Notes: generated by a model from the letters alone, not told the origin. Counted from the stretch's first letter, positions 34,815 to 45,513 are shown. The stretch: DNA of 64,000 nucleotides from Rhizobiaceae bacterium (GCA_029212415.1 JARGOF010000003.1:122219-186218), one strand, 5' to 3'. A program made the numbers and translations.

Positions 34815-35010
34815 CAGGCCAAGGGGGATTCCAGGCTTGGAATGGGAAGGCAGCGATTGCCTCTTGCCCGTCGAGCCGGATAGCCCTCAGGGCTCGAATG
34901 AACCGTTATCGCAGGGTGCAGCCAGATGCATTCGAAGCGTTTGCTCCTGTAGACGCTGTACCCATTGCGAAACAGAACTGCGCCAATATGCTCGGAAAGT
35001 GCACTGAATC

Positions 35011-37668
35011 ATGGAATTTTATTTTCTAGCGCTGCTGGTGGTGCTCATGGCAGGCGCTTTGGGCTCGGGTTATCCCGTTGCTTTTGCCTTGCCGGGGTCT
35101 TCCATCCTGACGATTCTTCTGGCGGCCATATTCGGTTACCTGTTTGTCGGTGACACGGACGCCTATTTTGCACAGGGCGGTCCTGCCCAATGGCTGAGTG
35201 CCGGTGTCACCAATCTGCGCGGGGTCTATTGGGAACCGGAGCGCGACACGCTGATTGCGATTCCGCTCTTCATTTTCATGGGCATCATGCTTCAGCGCTC
35301 CAAAATCGCTGAAGACCTGCTGATCACGATGGCGCAACTGTTTGGTCCGATCCCCGGTGGTCTGGGCATTTCTGTTGTTTTCGTGGGGGCCTTGCTGGCT
35401 GCGACGACCGGCATTGTCGGCGCGACCGTTGTCGCAATGGGCCTGATTTCGCTGCCTGCCATGTTGCGCAACAATTATTCACCGCAACTGGCAACCGGTA
35501 CGATCGCAGCCTCAGGAACACTTGGGCAAATCATACCACCCTCGATTGTTCTGATCATTCTGGCCGACCAATTGTCCAGTGCCGCCGATCAGGCTGGCAC
35601 GACACGCAAGTTGCTTTATAAAAATGCGACCGGCGAATTGTCCATGCCTACGATTTTCGATGTCGGTTCGACTAGTGCCGGAGAAATGTTCCTTGGTGCT
35701 GTTGTGCCAGGTCTGGTCCTCGTCGCGCTCTACATGATCTACATTCTGGTGATCGCCGCCATTCGTCCAAAAATGGCGCCACCTGTGCATTATGACGGCA
35801 AGCTGGATGGCCGCTTCCTGATCAAGGTCGCCCTGGCGCTTTTCCCGCCGCTGGTTCTGATCTTTCTGGTGCTGGGTTCGATCATCGCCGGTGTCGCCAC
35901 GGTCAACCAGGCCGGTGCCATCGGTGCAGCCGGTGCGTTGATCATGGCTGGTTACCGTCTTCGAGACGGCCACAAGAACGCTTATTATCCCGCCATTCTG
36001 GCCATTATCAGTCTGGTGACGATCGCCTTCGTTCTGGGCAACTTCAACACCAACATCAAGAATATCAAGACGAGTTCGGACATGACCGGCGTGACGCTGG
36101 CGTCCATCGCCGTTGGCGGGCTGATCATATCCTTGCTGTGGAGTGGCTGGCGGGCACTGCGCGTCAACAACACGCTGCAGGGCGTGATGATTGAAACGGC
36201 AAAAACGACGTCTCTGGTCTTCATTATTCTTCTGGGTGCGGCCATCTTGACGGCGGCCTTCCGGGCCTTTGGCGGAGAAGACCTGGTTCGCGAATTTCTT
36301 GACGGATTGCCCGGTGGATTCTGGACCAAATTCGTCATTGTGATGGCAGTGATTTTTCTCCTCGGATTTTTCCTGGATTTCATTGAAATTGCAGTGGTTG
36401 TTGTGCCGATTGTGGCGCCCATTCTGCTGGCTGACCCCTCGGCCAATGTGACCGCCGTCTGGCTCGGTGTGATGATCGGCCTGAATATCCAGACGTCATT
36501 CCTTACGCCGCCATTCGGATTTGCCCTGTTTTATCTCAGGGGCGTTGCGCCCGCGATTGTGAAAACGATCCAGATCTACAAGGGGGTTATCCCGTTCATC
36601 TGCATTCAGATTGGTGCGCTGATGATCGTTGGCCTGGTTCCACAAATGGTCAATTATCTTCCCAACCGTCTTTCTCTGCTTTCAGAAACCTCACCGCCGC
36701 CGCGCAATCCAAGGCTGACCTATTGTGTTGAGCAATATGTCACCGAGCAACTGGCCAGCAATCGTGGTGCGCTGCTTCAATCGGTGGAAACGGCGCGGCA
36801 GCTTGATTACTCTGTTCTGCCGAAAGGGCTCGTCAAACCGGTGACAGCCAGTTTTGATCAGGTCAGCAAGGCCATAGCCCTGCTGGATGAGGCGAATGCA
36901 GCCGGTGTTGCCATCGAAGAGGCATCTGATGCCTATCGGCCATTGCATGACCAGGTGCGCGACATTGAGCAGGATATCCGCTCCGTTGATGAACGCATTG
37001 AAACCCTCAATGTTCAGATCGGACGGCTTCGGGATGCAACGGACCAGAAGCTCAGGCAGCGGCTTGAAGACCGCGTTGTGGCGCTGACGGAAAAGAGTGA
37101 AGCGCTGACCGCAACGATACCGGCAGAATGGGAGTCCGCCTATACGGCTTTTGATGCGCTTAACGATGCCGAGAGCAAATTGCGCACCAAATACCGCCAG
37201 ACCGCTGACAAGGCCTATGAGCCGATGGCGTTGTTGCTTGCAAGTCTTGACGCCTATGGCGAGTTCAAGGCGCTTGGACCTCAATTGAACGCTATTGGCG
37301 ACGAGGTCCGAAACAAGGCGCCGGAGGATATGGAAGATCCTTTGAATGCCCTGTCCCGACAGTTTGGCTCCATTGAAGGTGCATCGGACATCAAATCGGC
37401 ATTGTCATCGGCGCGCAGGGCCTTGCGCTCGAAGACCCCTGACAAGGAAAAGGCGCTCGATGAGATCTCCGATGCTGTTGAAGAGTACGAGAAACAGTTG
37501 GTCTGGCGTGAAAAGGCTGATGGAGAGCTCAGGGCCGGTGTTGCCGCCTATGTCGACGCACTCAGGCCAACCATTGGCATACGCCAGCAGGACAAGCTGA
37601 CCCGCGAGCAGGCGCTCTATGTTGCAGGCTGCAGTTCCGGCCACAGAGACATTTCGTTGAATTTCTAA
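35011..37668 (+). CDS. TRAP transporter large permease (DctM family) with long C-terminal coiled-coil extension
   Basis: This protein has 885 residues; ordinary DctM proteins have about 430. Residues 1 to about 545 are the membrane permease, with GPIPGGLGISVVFVGALLAATTGIVGATVVAMGLISLP, SGTLGQIIPPSIVLIILADQ, FLLGFFLDFIEIAVVVVPIVAPIL and LNIQTSFLTPPFGFALFYLRG. Extra hydrophobic segments lie in a central insertion. From about residue 548 the chain becomes hydrophilic and strongly helical (for example LHDQVRDIEQDIRSVDERIE and LNVQIGRLRDATDQKLRQRL), with heptad spacing typical of coiled coils. It ends RDISLNF. The extension probably faces the cytoplasm. Its function is unknown; scaffolding or coupling to regulation is possible. 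Confidence 0.85.
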   Translation: MEFYFLALLVVLMAGALGSGYPVAFALPGSSILTILLAAIFGYLFVGDTDAYFAQGGPAQWLSAGVTNLRGVYWEPERDTLIAIPLFIFMGIMLQRSKIAEDLLITMAQLFGPIPGGLGISVVFVGALLAATTGIVGATVVAMGLISLPAMLRNNYSPQLATGTIAASGTLGQIIPPSIVLIILADQLSSAADQAGTTRKLLYKNATGELSMPTIFDVGSTSAGEMFLGAVVPGLVLVALYMIYILVIAAIRPKMAPPVHYDGKLDGRFLIKVALALFPPLVLIFLVLGSIIAGVATVNQAGAIGAAGALIMAGYRLRDGHKNAYYPAILAIISLVTIAFVLGNFNTNIKNIKTSSDMTGVTLASIAVGGLIISLLWSGWRALRVNNTLQGVMIETAKTTSLVFIILLGAAILTAAFRAFGGEDLVREFLDGLPGGFWTKFVIVMAVIFLLGFFLDFIEIAVVVVPIVAPILLADPSANVTAVWLGVMIGLNIQTSFLTPPFGFALFYLRGVAPAIVKTIQIYKGVIPFICIQIGALMIVGLVPQMVNYLPNRLSLLSETSPPPRNPRLTYCVEQYVTEQLASNRGALLQSVETARQLDYSVLPKGLVKPVTASFDQVSKAIALLDEANAAGVAIEEASDAYRPLHDQVRDIEQDIRSVDERIETLNVQIGRLRDATDQKLRQRLEDRVVALTEKSEALTATIPAEWESAYTAFDALNDAESKLRTKYRQTADKAYEPMALLLASLDAYGEFKALGPQLNAIGDEVRNKAPEDMEDPLNALSRQFGSIEGASDIKSALSSARRALRSKTPDKEKALDEISDAVEEYEKQLVWREKADGELRAGVAAYVDALRPTIGIRQQDKLTREQALYVAGCSSGHRDISLNF

Positions 37669-37675
37669 ACAACGT

Positions 37676-37705
37676 GCCCCTTCAACTGGAAACAAGTGAA
37701 GGGGC
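37676..37705. terminator. Bidirectional terminator-like hairpin between convergent genes
   Basis: GCCCCTTCA (37676-37684) pairs perfectly with TGAAGGGGC (37697-37705) across a 12-base loop. It lies in the 42-base gap between the convergent TRAP permease and ScfR-type genes, where a shared terminator is expected. Both flanks are only weakly T-rich. Confidence 0.6.
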
Positions 37706-37710
37706 GCCTG

Positions 37711-39129
37711 TTATTCGAATGCGTAGGGAATGGTGTCACGGCTGTTGTGGTCAACGCTCAGCCTGCGTTTGAGCGGTGGGACAGCCCGCTGGTGACAATC
37801 AGAGCGCTCGCATATGCGGCACGATATTCCAATCGGCTCAAACGCCGCTTTGCTTTTGATATCGAGATCGTCTGCATAGACCAGTGCACTGGCGTGCCTG
37901 ATTTCGCATCCAATGGCCAGAGCGTAGCGCTGCACCGGATCGCGATAGCCGCCACTTGGCTTGGCAATGGCCGTTGCCAGACAAAGGTAACGCGCGCCGT
38001 CCGGCGTTTCGGCCAATTGTCTGAGAATCCGGTCAGGTGTCTCAAAGGCCTTGTGCACATTCCACAGGGGGCAGGTGGAGCCAAACCGGGCAAATTGCAG
38101 TTTTGTGGCGCTGTGGCGTTTGGTGATGTTGCCTGCCTGATCGACGCGGGCAAAGAAGAACGGGATACCCTTCATGCCAGGACGCTGCAGGGTGCTCAGC
38201 CGATGGGAAACCTGCTCGATGCTGGCGCCAAAGCGGTCTGCCAGCAGTTCCAGATCGTGCCGCAATTCGCCGGCGGCGTTCAAAAACTCTCCATAGGGAA
38301 GCAATGCGCTGCCAGCAAAATAGTTTGCCAGTCCGATCCGACAGACGGCGGCTGCATCCTCGGTGCGAAACCCGGCTTCACGGGTAATCTGTTCGATGAT
38401 GTCGGCATGTTCGAGCTGGCAGATCTGGTGGGCGAGTTGAAAGGCATGGGTTGAAGGGGCCGCCTTTGGATTGATCGACAGGACGCGCGAAACGGGATCG
38501 TAACGCCGGATGATCTGCGCGTCGGTGGCGCTGCCTCCAATGGCAACCCGCACACGGTGATGGCGCTCCAGATGATCGGCCAGCGTGCGTACCCGGTTTC
38601 TTGTCGTTCCCTTCAATTGCCCGGCAAACTGCTCGGCTGCGACGTCCAGTTCGTGCACATAATTGTTGATGTAGTGAAAAAAGTCGCGCACTTCCTCATA
38701 GGGTGTGGGTTCATTGAGGCCGCCAGAGCGCGCAAGCGTATCGTCGAGTTCGGCCAATTGCTCACCGGCGCGCCGGAGCGCCTGATGCATTGTCAGAAAG
38801 GCGCGCGCCACCGATGGGGTATTCTGGGTGACCAGATTGAGATCCTGCCCGCTGGGCTGCTGTCCCTTGAAGATCGGGTCGGCAATGGCTTCGGCCATGT
38901 CAGCCAGCAGGCGGTCGCTGTCGTTTTCAGACAGAGTGGCGATATCGACGGCAAAAATTTCGGCCAGGGCGAGCAGGACCGGCGCTGTTACGTGGCGCTG
39001 GTTGTTTTCTATCTGATTGAGGTAACTGGTCGATATCCCGAGCTGCTCGGCAAATTTTGCCTGGGTTAATCCTGTCCCCTCGCGAATGCCACGGATGTTG
39101 CGGCCAATGAAGAGTTTTCGTGCGCGCAT
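37711..39129 (-). CDS. pccR: Short-chain fatty acyl-CoA regulator (ScfR/PccR-type)
   Basis: This 472-residue regulator has an N-terminal XRE helix-turn-helix (GRNIRGIREGTGLTQAKFAEQLGISTSYLNQIENNQRHVTAPVLL), a central IrrE/ImmA-like M78 domain and a C-terminal DUF2083-type domain. In the M78 domain the zinc motif region reads HAFQLAHQICQLEHADII, not the HExxH of active peptidases. The last domain has Cys-rich IGISCRICERSDCHQRAVPPLKRRL near the end. This layout is that of ScfR proteins; PccR of Rhodobacter sphaeroides is the characterised example and activates propionyl-CoA carboxylase genes. It is divergent from pccB here, consistent with that role. Confidence 0.87.
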   Translation of the reverse strand: MRARKLFIGRNIRGIREGTGLTQAKFAEQLGISTSYLNQIENNQRHVTAPVLLALAEIFAVDIATLSENDSDRLLADMAEAIADPIFKGQQPSGQDLNLVTQNTPSVARAFLTMHQALRRAGEQLAELDDTLARSGGLNEPTPYEEVRDFFHYINNYVHELDVAAEQFAGQLKGTTRNRVRTLADHLERHHRVRVAIGGSATDAQIIRRYDPVSRVLSINPKAAPSTHAFQLAHQICQLEHADIIEQITREAGFRTEDAAAVCRIGLANYFAGSALLPYGEFLNAAGELRHDLELLADRFGASIEQVSHRLSTLQRPGMKGIPFFFARVDQAGNITKRHSATKLQFARFGSTCPLWNVHKAFETPDRILRQLAETPDGARYLCLATAIAKPSGGYRDPVQRYALAIGCEIRHASALVYADDLDIKSKAAFEPIGISCRICERSDCHQRAVPPLKRRLSVDHNSRDTIPYAFE

Positions 39130-39141
39130 GAATTACACAAC

Positions 39142-39171
39142 TTTGCAAAAAATATTTGCAATATTTGCTAA
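39142..39171. promoter_or_regulatory. Candidate ScfR/PccR binding repeats (TTTGCAAA-like)
   Basis: TTTGCAAA (39142-39149), TTTGCAAT (39155-39162) and TTTGCTAA (39164-39171) lie within 45 bases of the regulator start; a further TTGCTAA follows at about 39183. TTTGCAAA pairs are the site type I recall for PccR of R. sphaeroides. The spacing of 5 bases between the first two differs slightly from the spacing of 4 that I remember. The location in the divergent region fits control of pccB and autoregulation. Confidence 0.6.
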
Positions 39172-39275
39172 ATCAACAATGTTGCTAATTCAAGCCTTTT
39201 TTTCGGCTGCGGAGCGCGGTAGAACCGGAGGCAGTATCGCTTGAACGCAGTGCCGCAGAGGCACAGGAGAGGTCC

Positions 39276-39368
39276 ATGACACTTTATGCCGCAGCAAATG
39301 CCAATGGCCATCATTTCCTTTTTGCTTTCTGTTGGGCACGCCGCCAACCATCAAGGGGAGCTGCATAA
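39276..39368 (+). CDS. Possible 30-codon leader ORF translationally coupled to pccB
   Basis: A reading frame of 30 codons starts at ATG 39276 behind a strong AGGAGAGG ribosome site, stronger than most in the window. It ends TAA overlapping the pccB start as TAATG (39366-39370). The peptide begins [16 protein letters not shown] and ends [13 protein letters not shown], with a His-His pair, a hydrophobic core and one Cys; no family is recognised. The design implies that ribosomes reading the leader deliver translation to pccB. It could be regulatory (leader peptide) or only a coupling device. Expression is unproven. Confidence 0.45.
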   Translation: MTLYAAANANGHHFLFAFCWARRQPSRGAA

Positions 39369-40900
39369 TGCTCGAAATTATTGAACAGCTTGAGAAAAAG
39401 CGCCAGGAAGCCCATCAGGGTGGAGGGCAGCGGCGTATAGACGTGCAGCATTCGAAGGGCAAACTGACGGCGCGTGAGCGGCTGGATGTTCTGCTGGATA
39501 CGGATTCCTTTGAAGAATACGACCTTTACAAGACCCATCGTTGCACCGATTTCGGCATGGAAGAACAGCAGATTGCCGGTGACGGTGTGGTGACCGGCTG
39601 GGGGACGATCAACGGTCGTCCGGTCTATGTCTTCAGCCAGGACTTCACGGTCTTCGGCGGCTCACTGTCAGAAACCCACGCTGAGAAGATCTGCAAGGTG
39701 ATGGATCTTGCCGTGCAAAATGGCGTGCCGCTTATCGGACTGAACGATTCCGGCGGCGCACGTATTCAGGAAGGCGTTGCCTCCCTGGGGGGCTATGCCG
39801 AGGTTTTCTGGCGCAATGTGCAGGCCTCCGGCGTTGTGCCGCAGATTTCCGTCATCATGGGCCCCTGTGCGGGTGGTGCCGTCTATTCTCCGGCGATGAC
39901 CGATTTCATTTTCATGGTGAAAGATACCAGCTACATGTTCGTGACAGGACCCGATGTGGTCAAAACCGTCACCAATGAAATTGTCACGGCAGAAGAGCTG
40001 GGTGGTGCATCCACCCATACGAAAAAATCCTCGGTTGCCGACGGTGCCTTCGAAAATGATGTGGAGGCTCTGCTCGAGGTGCGCCGCATGTATGATTTTC
40101 TGCCGCTATCCAACCGTGAAAAGCCGCCGATCCGCGGAACGGTGGACCCGATTGACCGCCTTGAAAAGAGCCTTGATACGCTGATACCCGATAGTCCGAA
40201 CCAGCCCTATGATATGCATGAGGTGATCGCGAAGATTGCCGATGAGGGGGAATTCTTCGAGATTCAGAAGGATTTTGCCGGCAATATACTTTGTGGTTTC
40301 ATCCGTCTCAATGGCGCGACTATTGGTGTCGTTGCCAATCAGCCGATGGTGCTGGCCGGATGTCTCGATATCGACAGTTCCAAGAAATCCGCGCGGTTTG
40401 TCCGCTTCTGTGATGCATTCAATATTGCCATTCTGACGCTGGTTGACGTGCCGGGTTTCCTGCCGGGCACGGCGCAGGAATTCGGTGGAATCATCAAACA
40501 TGGCGCCAAGCTGCTGTTTGCCTATGCGGAAGCAACGGTGCCCAAGGTGACTGTGATTACCCGCAAAGCCTATGGCGGCGCCTATGACGTGATGGCCTCC
40601 AAACACATCCGCGCCGACGTCAATTATGCCTGGCCGACTGCCGAAATCGCCGTCATGGGTGCAAAGGGCGCAACGGAGATCCTGTATCGCTCCGAACTGG
40701 GCGATCCGGAAAAGATTGCCCAGCGCACCAAGGATTACGAGGACCGGTTTGCCAATCCGTTCGTGGCGGCACAACGCGGTTTCATCGATGAAGTGATTAT
40801 GCCGCATTCAACGCGCCGCCGTGTGGCCAGGGCTTTTGAACTGCTCAAGACGAAGCAGGTGACGGGGCCTTCGAAGAAACACGATAATATTCCATTGTGA
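39368..40900 (+). CDS. pccB: Propionyl-CoA carboxylase beta subunit (carboxyltransferase)
   Basis: This 510-residue carboxyltransferase transfers CO2 from biotin to propionyl-CoA to give (S)-methylmalonyl-CoA. It shows the acyl-CoA binding half ([53 protein letters not shown], with the GGARIQEG and [11 protein letters not shown] oxyanion loops). It also has the biotin-site half ([50 protein letters not shown]). The ATG at 39368 has an AAGGGGAG site. The gene is divergent from the ScfR-type regulator and heads the pcc-mcm operon. Confidence 0.95.
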   Translation: MLEIIEQLEKKRQEAHQGGGQRRIDVQHSKGKLTARERLDVLLDTDSFEEYDLYKTHRCTDFGMEEQQIAGDGVVTGWGTINGRPVYVFSQDFTVFGGSLSETHAEKICKVMDLAVQNGVPLIGLNDSGGARIQEGVASLGGYAEVFWRNVQASGVVPQISVIMGPCAGGAVYSPAMTDFIFMVKDTSYMFVTGPDVVKTVTNEIVTAEELGGASTHTKKSSVADGAFENDVEALLEVRRMYDFLPLSNREKPPIRGTVDPIDRLEKSLDTLIPDSPNQPYDMHEVIAKIADEGEFFEIQKDFAGNILCGFIRLNGATIGVVANQPMVLAGCLDIDSSKKSARFVRFCDAFNIAILTLVDVPGFLPGTAQEFGGIIKHGAKLLFAYAEATVPKVTVITRKAYGGAYDVMASKHIRADVNYAWPTAEIAVMGAKGATEILYRSELGDPEKIAQRTKDYEDRFANPFVAAQRGFIDEVIMPHSTRRRVARAFELLKTKQVTGPSKKHDNIPL

Positions 40901-40950
40901 CAGCGCAGAGATGCAACTGCACTTCGCAAAGATGAGGTTGAAATAGTATA

Positions 40951-41313
40951 ATGGTCAATTTGCCGCCCATGTTGAAACACCGCGGGTTTCCATCCCGTTT
41001 GCCGGGGACGGATTTTCAGTTCACCATCCGCCGGGCCAATTTGAAGCCAACCCGGATAGAGAAGAAACCCCGCCTGGCCGATCGTAAGCTGGTCCTGCTT
41101 GAGGCTGATGCCAATTTTCTGGCCTGTCTTTGGGACGCCTTCGGGGCCGAGCCTTTCGAGCGCGGAAACCTCGATGCGGGGCGTTTGAATGCGCTGTTCG
41201 AACGGGAGGTCGTGCCGGTGGACGACCCTTTTGATCCGCTTTCCTATGAAGCCATTCTGCGCATTGACGAAGCCGTTGCGCGGGCAAATTTTCCGCAAGT
41301 ATTCAATCGCTGA
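40951..41313 (+). CDS. Small protein of unknown function inside the propionyl-CoA operon
   Basis: This 120-residue cytoplasmic protein contains FRLPGTD-like FPSRLPGTDFQFTIRRANLKP, an acidic middle (LWDAFGAEPFERGNLDAGRLNALFE) and the C-terminal helix SYEAILRIDEAVARANFP. It has no signal peptide, membrane segment or cysteine pair. It lies between pccB and pccA with gaps of 50 and 11 bases. I do not recognise the family. Retention between the two subunits of one enzyme suggests a role in that pathway. An ATG at 40969 is an alternative start. Confidence 0.65.
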   Translation: MVNLPPMLKHRGFPSRLPGTDFQFTIRRANLKPTRIEKKPRLADRKLVLLEADANFLACLWDAFGAEPFERGNLDAGRLNALFEREVVPVDDPFDPLSYEAILRIDEAVARANFPQVFNR

Positions 41314-41324
41314 TCGGATGCGAG

Positions 41325-43334
41325 ATGTTTAAAAAAATTCTGGTTGCCAATCGCGGTGAAATCGCCTGCCGGGTCTTCAAGACCGCCCGTCAGATGGGCA
41401 TTGCCACAGTTGCTGTCTATTCTGACGCGGACCGCAATGCGCTGCATGTTGCAATGGCCGACGAGGCCGTCAATATCGGCCCGGCGCCCGCCGCCGAAAG
41501 CTATCTGGTGATCGACAAGATCATCGACGCCTGCAAGCAGACGGGCGCCGAAGCGGTGCATCCGGGCTATGGTTTCCTGTCCGAGCGCGCAGAATTTGCC
41601 GAGCGACTTGCAGCAGATGGAATAGCCTTTGTCGGGCCGCCTGTGGGCGCCATTCAGTCCATGGGCGATAAGATCACCTCCAAGAAGATTGCCGCCGAAG
41701 CGGGTGTTTCGACCGTTCCTGGATTCATGGGGCTGATTGACCACGCCGAACACGCGGTGGAGATCGCCAAGGGTATCGGCTATCCGGTGATGATCAAGGC
41801 CAGCGCCGGCGGCGGTGGCAAGGGCATGCGGATCGCCTGGAACGACGCTGAGGCGCGTGAGGGCTTTGATCGGTCAAAATCGGAAGCGGCGTCAAGCTTC
41901 GGCGATGACCGGATTTTCATCGAAAAATTTGTCACGGAACCGCGCCATATCGAAATTCAGGTGCTGGCTGATACGCATGGCAATTGCATCTATCTGGGGG
42001 AGCGGGAATGCTCGATCCAGCGGCGGCATCAAAAGGTCATCGAAGAAGCACCTTCGCCGTTTCTCGATGCGCCAACCCGCAAGGCCATGGGTGAACAGGC
42101 TGTTGCCCTGAGCAAGGCTGTCAATTACGCCAGTGCAGGCACCGTTGAATTCATTGTCGACAAGGACCGCAATTTCTATTTCCTCGAAATGAACACGCGG
42201 CTTCAGGTGGAGCATCCCGTTACCGAACTGATTACCGGCGTTGACCTCGTCGAGATGATGATCCGTGTGGCTGCCGGTGAAGTCCTTGCCCTGAAGCAAC
42301 AGGATGTGAAGCTGAATGGTTGGGCCGTGGAGAGCCGGCTCTATGCGGAAGATCCCTATCGCAACTTCCTGCCGTCGATCGGACGTTTGACCCGCTACCG
42401 CCCGCCACAGGAGGGCACGAGCCCGGATGGCAGCGTGTTGCGCAACGACACGGGCGTCTTCGAGGGCGGCGAGATTTCGATGTTCTACGATCCGATGATT
42501 GCAAAATTGTGCACATGGGCCAAGGATCGCGACAGTGCCGTTGTGAAAATGACAGATGCTCTGGATCATTTCGAAGTCGAGGGCATCGGTCATAATATTC
42601 CCTTTCTGGCAGCTGTGATGAGCCATCAGCGTTTCAGATCGGGCAACATCACGACAGCCTTTATCGAGGAAGAATATCCTGATGGTTTCCACGGCGTGGC
42701 AGCTGATGGGGAACTGGCGCTGCATCTGTCTGCCGTGGCTTTGGTGCTCGATACGCTCGGGCACAGGCGGCACCAACTGACCGCGGACAGACGGTTCGCT
42801 TCGGGGGCGCCTTCGCACCAGATTGAAAAGACGATCAGGATCAATCGGGACAATTGTCCGTCCGTCCTGCGTCAGACGAATGACGGTTTTGAGGTGGTGA
42901 TCGGCGATCATGCGCCGCTTTGCATCAAAACCGATTGGCAACCGGGCCAGAGCCTTGCGCGCGTGTCAATTGATCAGTCTGAGAAGGCCTTCAAGGTCAA
43001 TAGCGTTCCCGGTGGCTTTCGTCTTCGCCACCGCGGCGTTGACCAGCGGGTGCAGGTGCTTGACACTCGGGTCGCCGAGCTTGCTGCGCTGATGCCGGAA
43101 AAGCAGGCGCCAGACACGTCGAACCTGCTGTTGTGCCCGATGCCCGGACTGGTTGTTGCGCTCAAGGTGGAAGAGGGCAGCATCATACAGGAAGGCCAGC
43201 CGCTGGCGATTGTCGAAGCCATGAAAATGGAAAATGTCCTGCGGGCGGAAAAATCCGGGGTGGTTTCGAAAATACCGGTCAAGGTGGGTGACAGCCTGGC
43301 CGTGGATGCGGTGATTATGGAATTTGAATCATGA
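41325..43334 (+). CDS. pccA: Propionyl-CoA carboxylase alpha subunit (biotin carboxylase/biotin carrier)
   Basis: This 669-residue subunit has the biotin carboxylase domain ([28 protein letters not shown]-grasp loop [48 protein letters not shown]), a linker/BT domain and a C-terminal biotinyl domain. The biotin attachment Lys sits in [11 protein letters not shown], 35 residues from the end. It carboxylates biotin with ATP and bicarbonate and works with PccB. Its stop overlaps the mutase start (ATGA at 43331). Confidence 0.95.
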   Translation: MFKKILVANRGEIACRVFKTARQMGIATVAVYSDADRNALHVAMADEAVNIGPAPAAESYLVIDKIIDACKQTGAEAVHPGYGFLSERAEFAERLAADGIAFVGPPVGAIQSMGDKITSKKIAAEAGVSTVPGFMGLIDHAEHAVEIAKGIGYPVMIKASAGGGGKGMRIAWNDAEAREGFDRSKSEAASSFGDDRIFIEKFVTEPRHIEIQVLADTHGNCIYLGERECSIQRRHQKVIEEAPSPFLDAPTRKAMGEQAVALSKAVNYASAGTVEFIVDKDRNFYFLEMNTRLQVEHPVTELITGVDLVEMMIRVAAGEVLALKQQDVKLNGWAVESRLYAEDPYRNFLPSIGRLTRYRPPQEGTSPDGSVLRNDTGVFEGGEISMFYDPMIAKLCTWAKDRDSAVVKMTDALDHFEVEGIGHNIPFLAAVMSHQRFRSGNITTAFIEEEYPDGFHGVAADGELALHLSAVALVLDTLGHRRHQLTADRRFASGAPSHQIEKTIRINRDNCPSVLRQTNDGFEVVIGDHAPLCIKTDWQPGQSLARVSIDQSEKAFKVNSVPGGFRLRHRGVDQRVQVLDTRVAELAALMPEKQAPDTSNLLLCPMPGLVVALKVEEGSIIQEGQPLAIVEAMKMENVLRAEKSGVVSKIPVKVGDSLAVDAVIMEFES

Positions 43335-45466
43335 CCAAAACCAAGCGTGACTGGCTTGATCTTGCCACAGCTGAATTGAAGGGCAAAAGCCCTGACAGTC
43401 TGAACTGGCACACGCCTGAGGGCATTACCATCAAGGCGCTCTATGGCGCCGATGATGTGCCATCCTCCGCTGCGCAGGAAATGCCGGGCTTTGCGCCCTT
43501 TACGCGTGGCGTCAAGGCAACGATGTATGCAGGGCGTCCCTGGACGATCCGCCAATATGCGGGATTTTCGACGGCCGAAGAGTCGAATGCCTTCTATCGC
43601 AAAAACCTGGCGGGAGGCCAGAAAGGCCTTTCTGTCGCCTTCGACCTGGCAACCCATAGGGGCTATGATTCCGATCATCCACGGGTGGTTGGCGATGTCG
43701 GCAAGGCGGGGGTGGCCATTGATTCCGTCGAGGACATGAAAATCCTCTTTGATGGCATTCCGCTGGACCAGATGTCGGTATCCATGACCATGAACGGGGC
43801 GGTCATCCCGGTGCTTGCCATGTTCATCGTTGCGGGCGAAGAGCAGGGTGTGGATCGCTCGGCGCTTTCCGGCACCATTCAAAATGATGTTCTCAAAGAA
43901 TTCATGGTGCGCAACACCTATATTTATCCGCCGGAACCATCGATGCGCATTGTTGCCGATATCATTGAATTCACGGCGCGCGAGATGCCCAAATTCAATT
44001 CGATCTCCATCTCCGGCTATCATATGCAGGAAGCGGGTGCGACGCTTGCGCAGGAACTGGCCTATACGCTCGCTGACGGCATGGAATATGTCCGTGCCGC
44101 CATGGGCAAGGGGCTGGATGTGGATGCATTTGCCGGACGCTTGTCGTTCTTTTTCTGCATCGGCATGAATTTCTTCATGGAGGCGGCCAAATTGCGGGCC
44201 GCACGGCAGATCTGGGCGCGGATCATGACAGATTTTGGCGCCAAGTCAGAGCGTTCCAAGGTGCTGCGGACCCATTGCCAGACATCCGGTGTCTCGCTGA
44301 CCGAACAGGACCCCTATAACAATGTCGTGCGCACGGCCTTTGAGGCCATGGCGGCGGTTCTGGGTGGCACGCAATCCCTGCACACCAATTCCTTTGATGA
44401 GGCGATTGCCCTGCCAACCGAGTTTTCGGCGCGCATAGCCCGCAATACACAATTGATCCTGCAGCATGAGACGGGCGTTGCCAATGTGGTCGATCCTCTG
44501 GGCGGTTCCTATTATGTCGAGGCGCTGACCAGGGATCTGGCCGAGGAAGCCTGGCGCATGATCGAAGAGGTGGAATCGCTGGGCGGCATGACCAAGGCTG
44601 TCGAGCAGGGGCTTCCCAAATTGCGCATCGAAGAGGCTGCAGCAAGGCGGCAGGCACGTATCGACAAGGGCGAAGATGTCATCGTCGGCGTCAACCGTTT
44701 CCGGCTGGACGACGAGGCCAAGGTCGATATTCTGGACATCGACAACGCCAAGGTGCGTCTGTCACAGATTGCGCGCCTTAAAAAAATCCGGGAAACGCGC
44801 AGCAAGACCGACTGTGATGCTGCCTTGAAAAATCTGGAACGGGTTGCTTCCTCGGGTTCGGGAAATCTGCTGGAAGCCGCCGTTGATGCGGCTCGGACGC
44901 GTGCAACGCTTGGCGAAATTTCGGATGCAATGGAGCGGGCGTTTGATCGCCACAAGGCCACCACGCGGGTGATCTCCGGTGTTTACGGTGATGCCTACAA
45001 GGGGGATTCCGAATATCAGCTGATCCAGCAGAAAATTGCCGATTACCGCACCGAAAAGCAACGCGAGCCGCGCATTCTTGTCGCCAAAATGGGACAGGAC
45101 GGCCATGATCGTGGCGCCAAGATCATAGCCACTGCCTTTGCCGACATGGGCTTTGCGGTAGAACTGTCCGACATGTTCGAGACGCCTTCGGAGGTCGCTG
45201 CAAAGGCGATCGACCTGGATATGGATGCCATCGGTGTTTCCTCGCTGGCAGCCGGCCATCGAACTCTGGTGCCCGAACTGATCGCTGAACTGAAGGCGGC
45301 CGGTCGCGACGACATCATTGTGATTTGCGGCGGTGTTATCCCCGAGCAGGATTATGCCTTTCTCAAGGATGCGGGCGTGACCGCTATTTTTGGTCCGGGA
45401 ACGAATGTTCTGGATGCAGCCAATGTGGTGCTTTCCGAAATTGCCGGGTTAAAACGTAACAGATAG
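43331..45466 (+). CDS. mcmA: Methylmalonyl-CoA mutase (adenosylcobalamin-dependent, single chain)
   Basis: This 711-residue enzyme isomerises (R)-methylmalonyl-CoA to succinyl-CoA. The N-terminal catalytic barrel contains [40 protein letters not shown] and [16 protein letters not shown]. The C-terminal B12 domain has the base-off motif DGHDRGAK (lower axial His) with SSLAAGH and [12 protein letters not shown]. It is the complete homodimer-type polypeptide. An epimerase for methylmalonyl-CoA and the MeaB chaperone are not in this window. It is the last gene of the propionyl-CoA operon and connects it to the TCA cycle. Confidence 0.95.
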   Translation: MTKTKRDWLDLATAELKGKSPDSLNWHTPEGITIKALYGADDVPSSAAQEMPGFAPFTRGVKATMYAGRPWTIRQYAGFSTAEESNAFYRKNLAGGQKGLSVAFDLATHRGYDSDHPRVVGDVGKAGVAIDSVEDMKILFDGIPLDQMSVSMTMNGAVIPVLAMFIVAGEEQGVDRSALSGTIQNDVLKEFMVRNTYIYPPEPSMRIVADIIEFTAREMPKFNSISISGYHMQEAGATLAQELAYTLADGMEYVRAAMGKGLDVDAFAGRLSFFFCIGMNFFMEAAKLRAARQIWARIMTDFGAKSERSKVLRTHCQTSGVSLTEQDPYNNVVRTAFEAMAAVLGGTQSLHTNSFDEAIALPTEFSARIARNTQLILQHETGVANVVDPLGGSYYVEALTRDLAEEAWRMIEEVESLGGMTKAVEQGLPKLRIEEAAARRQARIDKGEDVIVGVNRFRLDDEAKVDILDIDNAKVRLSQIARLKKIRETRSKTDCDAALKNLERVASSGSGNLLEAAVDAARTRATLGEISDAMERAFDRHKATTRVISGVYGDAYKGDSEYQLIQQKIADYRTEKQREPRILVAKMGQDGHDRGAKIIATAFADMGFAVELSDMFETPSEVAAKAIDLDMDAIGVSSLAAGHRTLVPELIAELKAAGRDDIIVICGGVIPEQDYAFLKDAGVTAIFGPGTNVLDAANVVLSEIAGLKRNR

Positions 45467-45513
45467 ATTCATGTTTTGATTGCAACGCACTGAATTTCCT
45501 TGAGAAAGCGTCT

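Noticed and set aside
34771..35007. A 78-codon frame ending 3 bases before dctM
   Set aside because: It starts inside the dctQ-type gene, has no ribosome-binding site of its own and a composition (many Cys, Arg) typical of chance frames.
37711..39129. Active metallopeptidase in the M78 domain of the ScfR-type regulator
   Set aside because: The region reads HQICQLEHAD without HExxH, so catalysis is unlikely; it is a sensor fold.
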